A stretch of 64,000 nucleotides of DNA from JBDGYW01 sp964518955. Its GTDB lineage: Bacteria > Gemmatimonadota > Gemmatimonadetes > Gemmatimonadales > GWC2-71-9. The stretch covers positions 20,377 to 84,376 of the forward strand of contig CAZFHS010000027.1 of NCBI GenBank assembly GCA_964518955.1, in the 5' to 3' direction. The position numbers and the translations under genes are program-made. The notes beneath the pieces were generated by a model, which was given only the letters and a program-made list of their open reading frames with translations, was not told where the DNA came from and ran no database searches. How positions within the stretch are numbered: the stretch's first letter is position 1; every line of letters begins with the position of its first letter. Shown here in pieces: positions 1 to 9,291 of this stretch.

Positions 1-833
1 CCATCCGGGCCGATCAACTCCAGACCGACTACCGCGGTTTGTTCCTGGCCATCCTTGTTGTTGACATAAACGACGAGAGACAACTCACCATCCATGTAGT
101 TCGCATCGAGTGCGGCTTGCGCGAAGAAGTCTCGAATGTGCACCGCCGGCGTCGCAAAAAGAAAAACGTCTCTCTCAATGCCGCTCAGCCGCCAGAAGTC
201 GACGTCCTCGAGATAACTGCCGTCACTCCACCGGAAGACTTGCACCGCAACGATGTTTTCGCCTTGCTGCACGTACGGAGTGATGTTGAACTCTGTGGGA
301 GTCTTGCTGCCCTGTGCGTAACCGACTTCCCGCCCGTTGACCCAAACCGTCGTCGCTGAACCAACGCTGGCGAAGTGGAGAAACACCTGCATTCCCGACC
401 AGGAATCGGGCACAGTGAAGGTCTTGCGATACGATCCTACCGGGTTGTACTCGGGGTCTACATAGCCTGCCGGCCCTTGCAGCAAACCCATTTCGATATA
501 GTGAGGCACGCCGTAGCCTTCGAGCTCCCAATTCGAAGGGACCTGCAAGTCGGCCCACTGTGAGTCGTCAAAGCCGCTCTCGAAGAAACCTGTTGGGCGC
601 TCGGACGGTTGCCTAACCCAGCGAAATTTCCAGATCCCATTCAGCGACAAATAGTAGGGCGACTCGGAGGCGTCGTCTGCTAGCGCCCCGGCCCGGCTAG
701 AAAACGGGACGTACGTAGCGTGTGGCGGCTCACGATTGATGTCGAATACGGCTGGGTCTTGCCAGCGCTCCTGTGAATGAAGCAAGACAGGCTGGAAGCA
801 AAGAAGCCACGCGCACAGCACCACTTGTTTCAC
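1..833 (-). CDS. Glycoside hydrolase family 2 beta-galactosidase, N-terminal part (cut by window edge)
   Basis: The visible 277 residues start with a GTG codon at 833 that overlaps the stop of the upstream glucosidase gene (GTGA), which suggests coupled translation. A hydrophobic signal peptide of about 20 residues is followed by a typical LacZ-type sugar-binding jelly-roll domain: SPYYLSLNGIWKFRW, then VWVNGREVGYAQGSKTP, then SYLEDVDFWRLSGIERDVFL. The start of the second (Ig-like) GH2 domain follows (ATPAVHIRDFF). The catalytic TIM barrel lies beyond the left edge, so activity cannot be judged. By family it should hydrolyse terminal beta-galactosides, here outside the cytoplasm. It is the third gene of an operon with an APC permease and a GH63 glucosidase. 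The family assignment is firm from motifs; the exact substrate is inferred. Confidence 0.88.
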   Translation of the reverse strand, partial: MKQVVLCAWLLCFQPVLLHSQERWQDPAVFDINREPPHATYVPFSSRAGALADDASESPYYLSLNGIWKFRWVRQPSERPTGFFESGFDDSQWADLQVPSNWELEGYGVPHYIEMGLLQGPAGYVDPEYNPVGSYRKTFTVPDSWSGMQVFLHFASVGSATTVWVNGREVGYAQGSKTPTEFNITPYVQQGENIVAVQVFRWSDGSYLEDVDFWRLSGIERDVFLFATPAVHIRDFFAQAALDANYMDGELSLVVYVNNKDGQEQTAVVGLELIGPD

Positions 834-2923
834 TCTGGCCTCCAGGGTGGCTCGAGCAGCATCAGGTAGTGCGCGGCCGACCAGCTGAAATGCGGAGCGT
901 TGAGCGGTTCTCCAGTTTGGGGATGATAGTTCTCGTGAATCGGCCCACCGTCCAACAGACCTGCGGGGCTCTCGAACAGGCGCGTTCTCATATCGTTCGC
1001 TTCGCGCGTATACCCGTACCGCTCCATGCCCTTGATCGCGAAGTACGCCTGATCGAGCCAAACCGACCCACGCCAATATCCGTCTCGCGGATCGAACTTC
1101 TCGTGATCGGCCGCGAGCGTTGGAAAAGGAACGCGCGTTGCAAATTTCTCGCTGTCCATCATAACCGAGACCACGCTCTCTGCCTGATCGTCGGTCGCGA
1201 CGCCCGCCCAGAGAGGAATCCACCCCTCGGGTCCCTGCACCAACAGCGGCTGTTTGGTCTCAATATCGATGTCGTAGAAATAGCCGGTTTCATCGTCGAA
1301 CATGGTGGACCGTATCAGTGCCTGGAGGTCTTCCGCGGCGGCTCGCAACAATGCCGCATCACGCACGCGGCCGATCTCGTCCGCCATATCTGCGAGGTAG
1401 AGCTTCTCCGCATACAGATACGAATTCAGGTCAACGGATTCCTGGTTGAGCGACCAGGCACGGGGATTGTTCCGTACCATGGAAGCCGAATCGAATCGGA
1501 CGGCGTTGTCCATGCCGCTCTCCCAGCCGGCAGCTACCCGCGTGCCATCTGTAGACCCATACTCGCACAAACCGTTGACGTCGTGGTCGCGATTGGCATA
1601 CCACCACTCGTGATACCGCCAAAGCTTCGGGTACATCTCCTCGAGGAACCCCTGGTCGCCGGTGCGCTCGTAGATGGCCCATACGGCCCACGCAGAAAGT
1701 GGCGGCTTCGTGTCGCGCCAGTTGTTCTCGGTGCTGTCGGCATAGATCACGTCGGGTACCATGCCATGTTCGTCTTGATAGTCGAACATCACACGGAGCT
1801 GATCCTTGGCGAGCTCGGGCACAAAGTTGGCAAGCGCCCGTGCGTGCTTCCACGAATCCCACGACCACACTCCGTGAAACCCTCGATACGCGTACGATGG
1901 AAACAGACCATTGTGGTAGAGGTGACCGAAGGGGCTCCTCCAATTGGTGATCAAAGTCTCTACCGCTTTGACCGCGAGCGCCCTGGTTTCAGGGGTCAGA
2001 TGTTGCGGATCCGAAGCTCCCAGGGCATCGGTTAGGTATCCGGTCCATCGGGCACGGTTGCGTTCGAAGTGCGCTTCGGGCCGAGAGAGTACATCGTCGA
2101 TGCTCCCTGCCTGGGAGGAGCGATCGACCGAATCGGCGTACGCCGAGACCGTTGCGTACAGCGTATCGCTGCCGCCGGAAGGCAGTGCCAGCGCGGCCCC
2201 GAGTGCCCGGTATCTGTTGCTGTCGGTTTCTATTTCAAAGCCTACCCCCCCAAACGACAGATCCACTATCGCTGGGTTTTCCTGGAACTGCACCGCGACA
2301 CCGTTGGGCAGCGCATTGATCGAAGCTTCCTCGAGCATCAAGTCGCCCTGCCAGCCAATTCGCAAACGCCGAGGCAACTCACTGTCGTTCCGGACGTAGG
2401 CCCGCAGAAGCGCAGTCCTATTCGTTACGAAGATGAGATCCAAGTGAGCCGCTAGATCACCAACGTTCAGCACCTGTTGCACCCGCCCAGGGTAGTAATC
2501 CATGACGGTGGAATCGCTTTGCGACCAGTCGATGATCTCACCGGTACTTACGTCTTCTACCAGTAAGCGTTCGAAGCTCTTTCCCAGCCAGGTACCACCG
2601 TGCGTCAGGAGAAACGGGCCCGTGAAGCCGCCCCACGCTTCCCGGTTCGCGGAACCGGGAAGCCCGAAGTTGAACCACGCACCCATGTCCGAGAAGCTGA
2701 ACACGCTGAGATCTCGCGGTTCATTCGGGACCCCGCGGACGTTGAGCACATTTGGGAAGTCCATCGGATCGGGGGCCGGCGGCGGCGCCTCATCATTTCC
2801 ACACCCAGCCAATACGGCCAGCGCCCCGATACCGGGCAATACAGTCCGGCGCCGCAGCAACCACCGTCGCACCAGCCAAACGATCAAACTGGTCACGCGA
2901 TCAGCCACCTTGCGCCGCAGCAT
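830..2923 (-). CDS. Glycoside hydrolase family 63 (YgjK-like) alpha-glucosidase lipoprotein
   Basis: This 697-residue protein has an Arg-rich N-terminus, a hydrophobic stretch and a lipobox (AVLAGC), so it is probably a lipoprotein. The C-terminal half carries the (alpha/alpha)6 barrel hallmarks of GH63/YgjK: GVWSWDSWKHA, NNWRDTKPPLSAW, ESGMDNAVRFD, YWRGSVWLDQAYFA and HENYHPQTGEP. The family general acid Asp is probably in WSWDSW and the general base Glu in HENYHP; this mapping is from family knowledge. The start chosen is the second of two adjacent ATGs, 7 bases after GAGG; it overlaps the permease gene by 23 bp. Together with the GH2 enzyme next door it suggests breakdown of an external oligosaccharide. 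GH63 is well supported; the substrate is unknown. Confidence 0.85.
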   Translation of the reverse strand: MLRRKVADRVTSLIVWLVRRWLLRRRTVLPGIGALAVLAGCGNDEAPPPAPDPMDFPNVLNVRGVPNEPRDLSVFSFSDMGAWFNFGLPGSANREAWGGFTGPFLLTHGGTWLGKSFERLLVEDVSTGEIIDWSQSDSTVMDYYPGRVQQVLNVGDLAAHLDLIFVTNRTALLRAYVRNDSELPRRLRIGWQGDLMLEEASINALPNGVAVQFQENPAIVDLSFGGVGFEIETDSNRYRALGAALALPSGGSDTLYATVSAYADSVDRSSQAGSIDDVLSRPEAHFERNRARWTGYLTDALGASDPQHLTPETRALAVKAVETLITNWRSPFGHLYHNGLFPSYAYRGFHGVWSWDSWKHARALANFVPELAKDQLRVMFDYQDEHGMVPDVIYADSTENNWRDTKPPLSAWAVWAIYERTGDQGFLEEMYPKLWRYHEWWYANRDHDVNGLCEYGSTDGTRVAAGWESGMDNAVRFDSASMVRNNPRAWSLNQESVDLNSYLYAEKLYLADMADEIGRVRDAALLRAAAEDLQALIRSTMFDDETGYFYDIDIETKQPLLVQGPEGWIPLWAGVATDDQAESVVSVMMDSEKFATRVPFPTLAADHEKFDPRDGYWRGSVWLDQAYFAIKGMERYGYTREANDMRTRLFESPAGLLDGGPIHENYHPQTGEPLNAPHFSWSAAHYLMLLEPPWRPE

Positions 2924-4226
2924 CATTACGCCTCTTGAACAGGAAGTACACACCCACCCCGATCAGCGTGAATATCAATCCGACCCATGCGTGGAGCGGT
3001 CTCTCAACGAGCGTATTGATGACGAAAAAGACTGAGGTGCCCACGAAGATCATCGGAGTTATGGGATAGCCGAGTGTGCTGTACGGCCGTTCGACTTCTT
3101 TGCGAGTGCGGCGGAAGATGAAAACACATGCTCCGGCCATTCCGAAGAAGATCCAATCCATGAAGACCACGTAGGTGATCACGTCCGCAAACGTACCCCA
3201 GAACAGGAGCAGGAGCGCAGCCCAGATGGATTGAATCAGAATTGCGTTGACCGGTGTCCGAAACCTGGGGTGCACCTCCGCGAGTTTCTTGAAGAAGATC
3301 CCGTCGTCCGCCATGGCGTAGTAAATGCGCGGCGCTGACAGAGTGTATATCCCGGCCGTTCCCAACACACTTATCGCGATGACGATGGCTATCAGAGCCC
3401 CCCCAAACGGAATCACCGTGCTGATCGCGTCGGCGGCGACACTCTCAGAGGCGGCGATCTCGGACACGGGCAGCAAGAACATGTACGCCACATTGATGAG
3501 GAGATAGACCACAGCGACCACGAGCGCCCCAATGATCATTGCCCTCGGGATCGTGCGGCGCGCGTCCTTTGTCTCTCCTGCCAAGAAGCTCGCGTGTTGC
3601 CATCCACCGTACGACCACAGAACACCGATGAGAGCCAGCCCAAAAGCTCCCGCCAGACTTCCCGCCGGGAGGAGCTCCGTAGCCGGCGCGCTCATGGTCG
3701 TGGCACTGCCGAACAGGAGCCCGATTACGATGAGCCCAACGATCCCCAGCAGTTTGAGGCCGGTGAAGACATTGGAGAACACCTCAGCGGCCTTCACCCT
3801 CAGGATGTTGACCACTGTTACCAGCGCGAGGGCTAGAAGGGCGACGATTGTGATGCCCTGCTGGCTCATCGGGAACAAGAAAGCCAGGTAGGTCGCGAAC
3901 GCGATGGTGAGAGCGGCGTTTGCACCGGATGTAATTACCAGCAGATAGGCCCACCCGTACAGAAACCCGAAGAGGTCGCCATAACCTTCTTTCAGGTACA
4001 CGTATACTCCGCCTGGCTGTGGGAACATCGAGCCGAGTTCGGCAAAGGTGAGTGCACCCGCCAGAGCGATCACCCCGCCTAGCGTCCACACAGCGAGAAT
4101 CAGCAAAGGAGTGGGAAGTTGAGAGGCGATCTGCGCTGGTGTGAGGAAGATCCCCGACCCGACACACGACCCGATCGCGACCATCGTGAGACCGTAGAGT
4201 GACAGCTCTTTCCGCAGCTCGGCCAT
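2901..4226 (-). CDS. APC-superfamily amino acid permease (LAT-like)
   Basis: A 441-residue polytopic inner-membrane protein with about 12 hydrophobic segments. The APC signature in the first transmembrane segment is clear (GLTMVAIGSCVGSGIFLTP), followed by ALTFAELGSMFPQPGGVYVYL. The family moves amino acids in symport or exchange across the inner membrane. The start ATG at 4226 is preceded by AAGGAG; an upstream in-frame extension has no ribosome site and was dropped. It is the first gene of an operon with two glycosidases, an unusual pairing since the family does not move sugars. Substrate specificity cannot be read from sequence. Confidence 0.88.
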   Translation of the reverse strand: MAELRKELSLYGLTMVAIGSCVGSGIFLTPAQIASQLPTPLLILAVWTLGGVIALAGALTFAELGSMFPQPGGVYVYLKEGYGDLFGFLYGWAYLLVITSGANAALTIAFATYLAFLFPMSQQGITIVALLALALVTVVNILRVKAAEVFSNVFTGLKLLGIVGLIVIGLLFGSATTMSAPATELLPAGSLAGAFGLALIGVLWSYGGWQHASFLAGETKDARRTIPRAMIIGALVVAVVYLLINVAYMFLLPVSEIAASESVAADAISTVIPFGGALIAIVIAISVLGTAGIYTLSAPRIYYAMADDGIFFKKLAEVHPRFRTPVNAILIQSIWAALLLLFWGTFADVITYVVFMDWIFFGMAGACVFIFRRTRKEVERPYSTLGYPITPMIFVGTSVFFVINTLVERPLHAWVGLIFTLIGVGVYFLFKRRNDAAAQGG

Positions 4227-4364
4227 ACGGTTTATCTCCTTGTTCGGATGCTTAGGATATGCGGAAAACGGGACATGGGAAGGGTCTCTGGTGTACCGCA
4301 TGTTGCGACAAGGTGATTTTGCCTGCATTCTTGTCGTGATCAATCACCATACTTGGAGACAATC

Positions 4365-5060
4365 ATGCATCGATCGCTCGTCGCACTACTCGCGACAATC
4401 GCAATCGCACCTGCCACAGTCGCACAGGACGCCGCTGTTCAAATAGAGCCTTCCAGCAAGGTGGAGTTCCCGGTGGAGATCACCGCGGCTGGCAGCGGTG
4501 GCTCACAGGTGCTGGCCGGTGTCGGCATTCGGACGAAGACTTTCCTGAAGGTGAAGGTCTACGCATTTGGGCTCTACGTCGACGAGGCTCCGGCCCGCCA
4601 GGCACTCGGCTCATTCGCCAACCAGACCGCCCGCGACCTCGAGCGCAATCAGGATTTCTACGATCGCATTCTGGACATGGACTTCGGCGTGACTCTCAGA
4701 ATGGTGATGACGCGCGATGTCGACGGGGAGACCATGGCCGACGCTTTCGACGGTTCCCTGCGCCCCCGCGTTCAACAGGCTGCGGCTGAGATGAATATGC
4801 CGGGCGGTGAAGCTGCGTTGGATACGTTTCGGGGCTACTTCAGCGTCGAGGAGATGACGAAAGAGGCTGAGTTGGTATTCTCCTGCACGCCTGACGGAAC
4901 GCTGAGTTCGCTCGTCAAAGGGGAAGCAGCGGCTGATATTCGGTCTCCAGCTCTCTGTTGGGCCATGTTCGACACCTTCCTCGGCGATAAGCCGATCTCG
5001 AACGGCGGCAAGAAGACCGTTATCGCGAACATCCCGAATATCCTGGCCCGCAGCAACTGA
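4365..5060 (+). CDS. Secreted chalcone-isomerase-like domain protein
   Basis: The 231-residue protein starts at ATG 4365, seven bases after GGAG, with a Sec signal peptide ending near ATVAQDA. The body matches the bacterial chalcone-isomerase-like family: GVGIRTKTFLKVKVYAFGLY, YVDEAP, then a segment LRMVMTRDVDGETMADAFD and F-G/F-S core strands (ELVFSCTPDG). Bacterial members are not thought to isomerise chalcone; some relatives bind fatty acids. The function here is therefore unknown, probably periplasmic. It is transcribed divergently from the permease operon and ends at a strong hairpin shared with the convergent peptidase gene. Confidence 0.8.
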   Translation: MHRSLVALLATIAIAPATVAQDAAVQIEPSSKVEFPVEITAAGSGGSQVLAGVGIRTKTFLKVKVYAFGLYVDEAPARQALGSFANQTARDLERNQDFYDRILDMDFGVTLRMVMTRDVDGETMADAFDGSLRPRVQQAAAEMNMPGGEAALDTFRGYFSVEEMTKEAELVFSCTPDGTLSSLVKGEAAADIRSPALCWAMFDTFLGDKPISNGGKKTVIANIPNILARSN

Positions 5061-5080
5061 GCTGCACTGGCACAAATGCA

Positions 5081-5110
5081 CCCTCCTCCGAGAGCAATTC
5101 CGGAGGAGGG
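5081..5110. terminator. Bidirectional hairpin terminator between convergent genes
   Basis: A perfect 10-bp stem (CCCTCCTCCG at 5081-5090 with CGGAGGAGGG at 5101-5110) encloses a 10-base loop. It lies between the stop of the chalcone-isomerase-like gene (5060) and the stop of the M1 peptidase (5121) and can serve both strands. The T tract is weak on both sides. Confidence 0.75.
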
Positions 5111-5120
5111 GCAGTTGTTC

Positions 5121-7391
5121 CTAGTTCTCCGGCCACCTCCCAGTCTTCACCTCAGCCAATATTGCTTCGTCCGGGTTGAGGATAATTTTCTTGGGCTCTG
5201 CATCCACTCGAGGCAACTCGGCCTCAGTCAGGGCACCGGATACCAAGATAGGGAAGTCGGCGTAGCTGCCGTCGTCGAACTCTACACGCACAGGTACAGA
5301 CATTCGAAAATCTACCGGAACACCTTCCTGCGCCACACGCACTCGCACAGTGAACCCGCCTTCGGGCGAGGCGTCCACTCGGTGTGAATAGGAGTACGTT
5401 GGCAGATCATTGCCATACACCCACTGGTTGAAGAACCAGTCCATGTCCTCACCCGTGTGTTCCTCTACGACGTTCTGGAATTCTTCGGTCGTTGCGGCAC
5501 TGCCCCTGTAAGCCATGTAGAACTCGCGGAGAACATTGGTGATCTTCTCATCCCCTAGTAGGCCCCTAAGCATGTGCAGAACGAACGCTCCTTTGTTGTA
5601 GACAATCAGCTGATAGTCTCCGGGATGCTCGCTCGAAGCCACACGAGTGCCGAGCCACATCGGTCCGGCTTCATCTCCCCGGTCAAAGATCTCCTTTCGC
5701 CACTCCTCCAACATCTCGATACACACTTCACGGTTGTTCAGCATGGCGTCGAGATACCACAAGGCGGCAAACTGAGAAATTCCCTCGGTCAGCCACTTGT
5801 CATGATACGTTTTCCCGTCAACGCCAACGCCCCACCATTGATGTGCGATTTCGTGAGCACGAAATACCTGGTCTGCCCCAGCATCCCTTTCCCCGAAGAA
5901 GGTCGCGTACGACAAGTGCACCATGCCAGCAAAGGCTTGTCCGTGACCGCCAAGGATCTCGGCAGCATAGATGTGACCATCCAGTAGCGGACCGAACTTC
6001 TCCTGGAAAAACCGCAGGCTGTTCGCCACGTCGGCGCCCACCTGCGCCTGCATACTGAGACCCGAGCGTGGCAACGGGCGATAGGGTATTCTGGTGACCA
6101 ACACTGTCAGCGGGGGTATGCCGTCAGGCTGCAGAGGATACGCATCGTAGTCACCAAGGCTGAACGAATTCTCCTCGAACGACCTAGGTGTCACCCATCG
6201 AGTCGAAGTCATCCGCCCGTCGATACTCTCCTCCACCTTGTCACCCAACCCAACAAGGACAACCCTCTCGGGGGTGTGAAACGTCACGTCGAACGGCGTC
6301 TCTGCCACTGTCCCGTCGGCATCCCACGGATACCATCCGGTGGGCGTAGCAGTCAGGAACCAGTGTTCATCGGGGTAGTTGACGACGAAGTCGCCGTGGT
6401 ACCTCAAAACGATCTCGAGCGGTTCGTCCCCTGGCTCCGGTTGGTCCATTCGAATCCACAGATAGGGATTCTCCTCTCCTTTGAAGTACGTGGCCGGTTC
6501 GCCGTTGCCCCACTCCACTTCATCCATCTCGAGGTCGTAATAGAGTGATAGCGGGAACCACGATGTCCCCTGTTTCACCCAATCCAGCGCCACTTCGGCC
6601 TCGGCGGAGAAATCCATGTTCCTCTCGATAGTACTCTCGATCCGATAGCTACCGACGCGAATCAAATCGCGTCTTCCTGGCGGGTCAGGCGTTTCGCCCG
6701 AGTTCTGTAGCGAGGAAAATTGGTTGATGATCTCCCGAGTCTCTTTCCTTCGAGCCTCTTTCGCTCGATGCCCAAACAGAATGCTTTCCGACGAGAATGG
6801 ATCGATCTGGAAGAAGAACGGTTTGTTTCGATCTTCGCTGACATGCGCGTAAAAGAGTCCGTTCTCCTGGCGATTCAGGAACGTCATCATCATCCTGGTG
6901 TCAAAACGGTCACTGTCTTTGTCGCTTAAGTACTTGAGCGAGTGTTCGATCAGGTTGCGGACGTCGTTCGGAGGTGATCCGGCACCGAATGTCAGCGTTT
7001 GCTGCAGTTCCTCCAGCGTACCGTCGGCGAACATCATGAACAGGTTTTCAAACTGTTGCTCGACCTGCCGCGTCTCGTAGAACCGAAACAACTGCTCTTG
7101 TTCGACAGGGTTATTGGGAGCGAAAGAGAGTGTTCCGTCACCCAGGAACACGGCTGCAACCGTTCTGCCTGCCACCGGTGTGAGCAGGTAAATCGTTCCG
7201 GACTGAAGGTGCAAAGTGGCTACATCGCGAGTGATGGTGAGGTCACTGACCGCTGCCACGCCGTCCGAAGTTGGGCCGAGTTCCATCAACTCCTCGAACA
7301 CCACCTCGTAATCGGGGAACTCCTGCTGAGACATCAACGGGGACGTGGAGAAGAAGACACCCAAGAAGGGAATGAGCATGGCGGCGCGCAT
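5121..7391 (-). CDS. Secreted M1-family zinc aminopeptidase
   Basis: A 756-residue protein with a signal peptide (MRAAMLIPFLGVFFS, cleavage near LMSQQ). The M1/gluzincin zinc motif is HEIAHQWWG with the third ligand Glu in WLTEGISQFAALWY, at the usual spacing of about 18 residues. The N-terminal half is a long beta-rich domain (roughly residues 30-400) of the kind found in DUF3857/M1 fusions, and the C-terminus is beta-sandwich-like. It should cleave N-terminal residues from peptides outside the cytoplasm. The ATG at 7391 follows GGGAG by five bases. It is the last gene of an operon with an M14 peptidase and a TonB receptor, which suggests extracellular peptide processing and uptake. Confidence 0.88.
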   Translation of the reverse strand: MRAAMLIPFLGVFFSTSPLMSQQEFPDYEVVFEELMELGPTSDGVAAVSDLTITRDVATLHLQSGTIYLLTPVAGRTVAAVFLGDGTLSFAPNNPVEQEQLFRFYETRQVEQQFENLFMMFADGTLEELQQTLTFGAGSPPNDVRNLIEHSLKYLSDKDSDRFDTRMMMTFLNRQENGLFYAHVSEDRNKPFFFQIDPFSSESILFGHRAKEARRKETREIINQFSSLQNSGETPDPPGRRDLIRVGSYRIESTIERNMDFSAEAEVALDWVKQGTSWFPLSLYYDLEMDEVEWGNGEPATYFKGEENPYLWIRMDQPEPGDEPLEIVLRYHGDFVVNYPDEHWFLTATPTGWYPWDADGTVAETPFDVTFHTPERVVLVGLGDKVEESIDGRMTSTRWVTPRSFEENSFSLGDYDAYPLQPDGIPPLTVLVTRIPYRPLPRSGLSMQAQVGADVANSLRFFQEKFGPLLDGHIYAAEILGGHGQAFAGMVHLSYATFFGERDAGADQVFRAHEIAHQWWGVGVDGKTYHDKWLTEGISQFAALWYLDAMLNNREVCIEMLEEWRKEIFDRGDEAGPMWLGTRVASSEHPGDYQLIVYNKGAFVLHMLRGLLGDEKITNVLREFYMAYRGSAATTEEFQNVVEEHTGEDMDWFFNQWVYGNDLPTYSYSHRVDASPEGGFTVRVRVAQEGVPVDFRMSVPVRVEFDDGSYADFPILVSGALTEAELPRVDAEPKKIILNPDEAILAEVKTGRWPEN

Positions 7392-7442
7392 CAGAGCTCC
7401 CAGTTAGATCGCCAGCAAATAGGCAATCTGGATCCGGTACTG

Positions 7443-9287
7443 TCAAGAACCTGAAGTGAAGCCCAGAAAGAGCGCTCTCCCGGGTGCACGCGCGCCGGTC
7501 ACATCGGCATATTCGGCGTCCGTGATGTTCATGAGATCCAGATTCAGCCAACCCGCCACAACCCGCACGCTGAACCGCAGGTCCACACGCTGGAATGAAT
7601 CCTCGCCTAGCCGTCGTGCATGCCGAGCGCACACCTGCGCTGATGTAGAAATACCTAATGATCGTTTCATACCGATGGTGAGCTGTTCCTTCAATGGACG
7701 GAGGGCGTATTTCGAACGGTATCCGGTCGCTTCCTCTGTATCGACCGACAAGGCCGTGCCCCCAAGCGTCCAGACGAACCCGAGTGGTCCGGCAATCTCC
7801 ACCTCCGTCTCGACGCCTCTGAAGGTGGCATCCTCCACATTCCGCGTTTCCCACGGGTCGGTGTCGAGTGCATCCTCCGGCCGGGCCCAATCGATTAGAG
7901 AAGTGGCACGCCGCATAAACGCGGTCGTCGACAAGCTGAAGATGTGACCGCTGAACAGGTCGATTCCCAGTTCGCCCGACCATGCGCGCTCGGGGTTGAG
8001 ATCGGGTCGCCCAACGTTCACCGGATCCTGGTAGTAGCGTTCGGTCCAAGTTGGAGCCCGAAACGACCTACCCAGAGATGTTCGGAAACGCATGTCCGGG
8101 TGGACGTTCACCGAACCCGAGAGGGAGGGAGAGAAGAATGCACCGAAACCCTGGTGCCAGTCCGTTCGCATTCCCAACGACAGCACCGCGGTACCCAGCT
8201 CGCCGACCAAGGCTTCTCCGTAGAGTGCACCGCGTCGTTCCGATCGATCGCCGAGGTTCGAGCTGTTGAGGCCGTCCCAGAAGATTTCCCCGCCAACGGC
8301 TACATTGACTCCGTTCTCAGCTCCGTAGCGACCCAAAAGAGTCGCCCCGCCCTGCGATGACGTATGCTGGTTCCGGTACAACGACGGATCTTCACGAACC
8401 AATACGAAGTCGTCGTCGTGTCGCCTGGCCGACAGGCGCATTTCCCACGAGAATGGACCGGCATCGTCAGATTCCCAACCGATCGACGCTGTATAGTGAC
8501 GTGTCTTTTCAAATGAAGGGTACGGAGCATAGAAATCTCGAGCGCCGAAGTCTCTCCGCGATGCTCCGAACTCTGCGGCGATGCGCCCGGCGCTCAGTTC
8601 CTGGGTGAGTGACCCGTGAAACAGCACCGTCTCGTAATCGGTCCCCTCTCTATGTCCGTCCGAACGAGAGACCTCCCCACCCGCATTGATCGACACCCCT
8701 CGCTCCCCTCCCACCCCTCCACTGGCCGAGACCCTAACCGTCCTCCATGAACCACCCTGTATATTCGCCGACAACGGCACCTCGCCACTCCTCGTCACCA
8801 CATTCACCACTCCCCCCATCGCATCCGCACCATGGAGTGATGAGGCCGCACCGCGGAGCACCTCGATGCGTTCGACTGCCTCCAGAGGCACTACCAGGTC
8901 GAGATCGAAGTGTCCGGTTTGAGGGTCGCTCATCCGGATTCCGTTGACCATCACCACTACCTGCTCGAAACTCGCGCCGCGAATGGAAAGGTCTCCTTGT
9001 GCAGGAGACCTGCTCATCACATCCACCCCGGTTGCCCATTCGAGAATCTCCGAGATCGTACGCACCGGAAGCGCAGATATCTCCTCGGCGGTCAGCAGCT
9101 GCACGCTACGTGTTGTCGCCGGAAGGTTGCGATCGATCCTGGAAACCGCCTGAACGCGCAAAGTGTCCAGCTCCATAGCGGTCTGCTGGCCGCGCAGGAG
9201 CTCAGGGCGGCAGACCAATGCCAGCAGAAGCCCGGCTGCGGCGAAAAACATCCGAGCCGGGCTCGTTGTTTTGAACAGACCGGTCAC
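7443..9287 (-). CDS. TonB-dependent outer membrane receptor
   Basis: The 614-residue protein has a signal peptide (MFFAAAGLLLALVC...), a TonB-box-like stretch (MELDTLRVQAVSR), a plug domain (ISEILEWATGVDVMSRS, LSIRGASFEQVVVMVNGIRM, VERIEVLRGAASSLHGADAM, GGVVNVVTR) and a 22-strand-type barrel. The C-terminal strand ends ALFLGFTSGS rather than with a clear terminal Phe. Its length is close to BtuB-type receptors, but nothing shows that cobalamin is the ligand. It starts with GTG five bases after the M14 peptidase stop and precedes the M1 peptidase gene. Context suggests import of peptide, siderophore or peptide-bound metal; the ligand is unknown. Confidence 0.9.
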   Translation of the reverse strand: MTGLFKTTSPARMFFAAAGLLLALVCRPELLRGQQTAMELDTLRVQAVSRIDRNLPATTRSVQLLTAEEISALPVRTISEILEWATGVDVMSRSPAQGDLSIRGASFEQVVVMVNGIRMSDPQTGHFDLDLVVPLEAVERIEVLRGAASSLHGADAMGGVVNVVTRSGEVPLSANIQGGSWRTVRVSASGGVGGERGVSINAGGEVSRSDGHREGTDYETVLFHGSLTQELSAGRIAAEFGASRRDFGARDFYAPYPSFEKTRHYTASIGWESDDAGPFSWEMRLSARRHDDDFVLVREDPSLYRNQHTSSQGGATLLGRYGAENGVNVAVGGEIFWDGLNSSNLGDRSERRGALYGEALVGELGTAVLSLGMRTDWHQGFGAFFSPSLSGSVNVHPDMRFRTSLGRSFRAPTWTERYYQDPVNVGRPDLNPERAWSGELGIDLFSGHIFSLSTTAFMRRATSLIDWARPEDALDTDPWETRNVEDATFRGVETEVEIAGPLGFVWTLGGTALSVDTEEATGYRSKYALRPLKEQLTIGMKRSLGISTSAQVCARHARRLGEDSFQRVDLRFSVRVVAGWLNLDLMNITDAEYADVTGARAPGRALFLGFTSGS

Positions 9288-9291
9288 AGAA

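Noticed and set aside
773..2035. Long plus-strand reading frame of 420 codons
   Set aside because: It is antisense to the GH63 gene, has no domain-like motifs and many His/Arg/Pro runs typical of shadow frames.
4365..5060. Plant-type chalcone isomerase
   Set aside because: Only the fold family matches; signal peptide and lack of flavonoid genes argue against that reaction.
7443..9287. BtuB cobalamin receptor
   Set aside because: Length and plug fit a general TonB receptor, but no cobalamin riboswitch or B12 gene is nearby.
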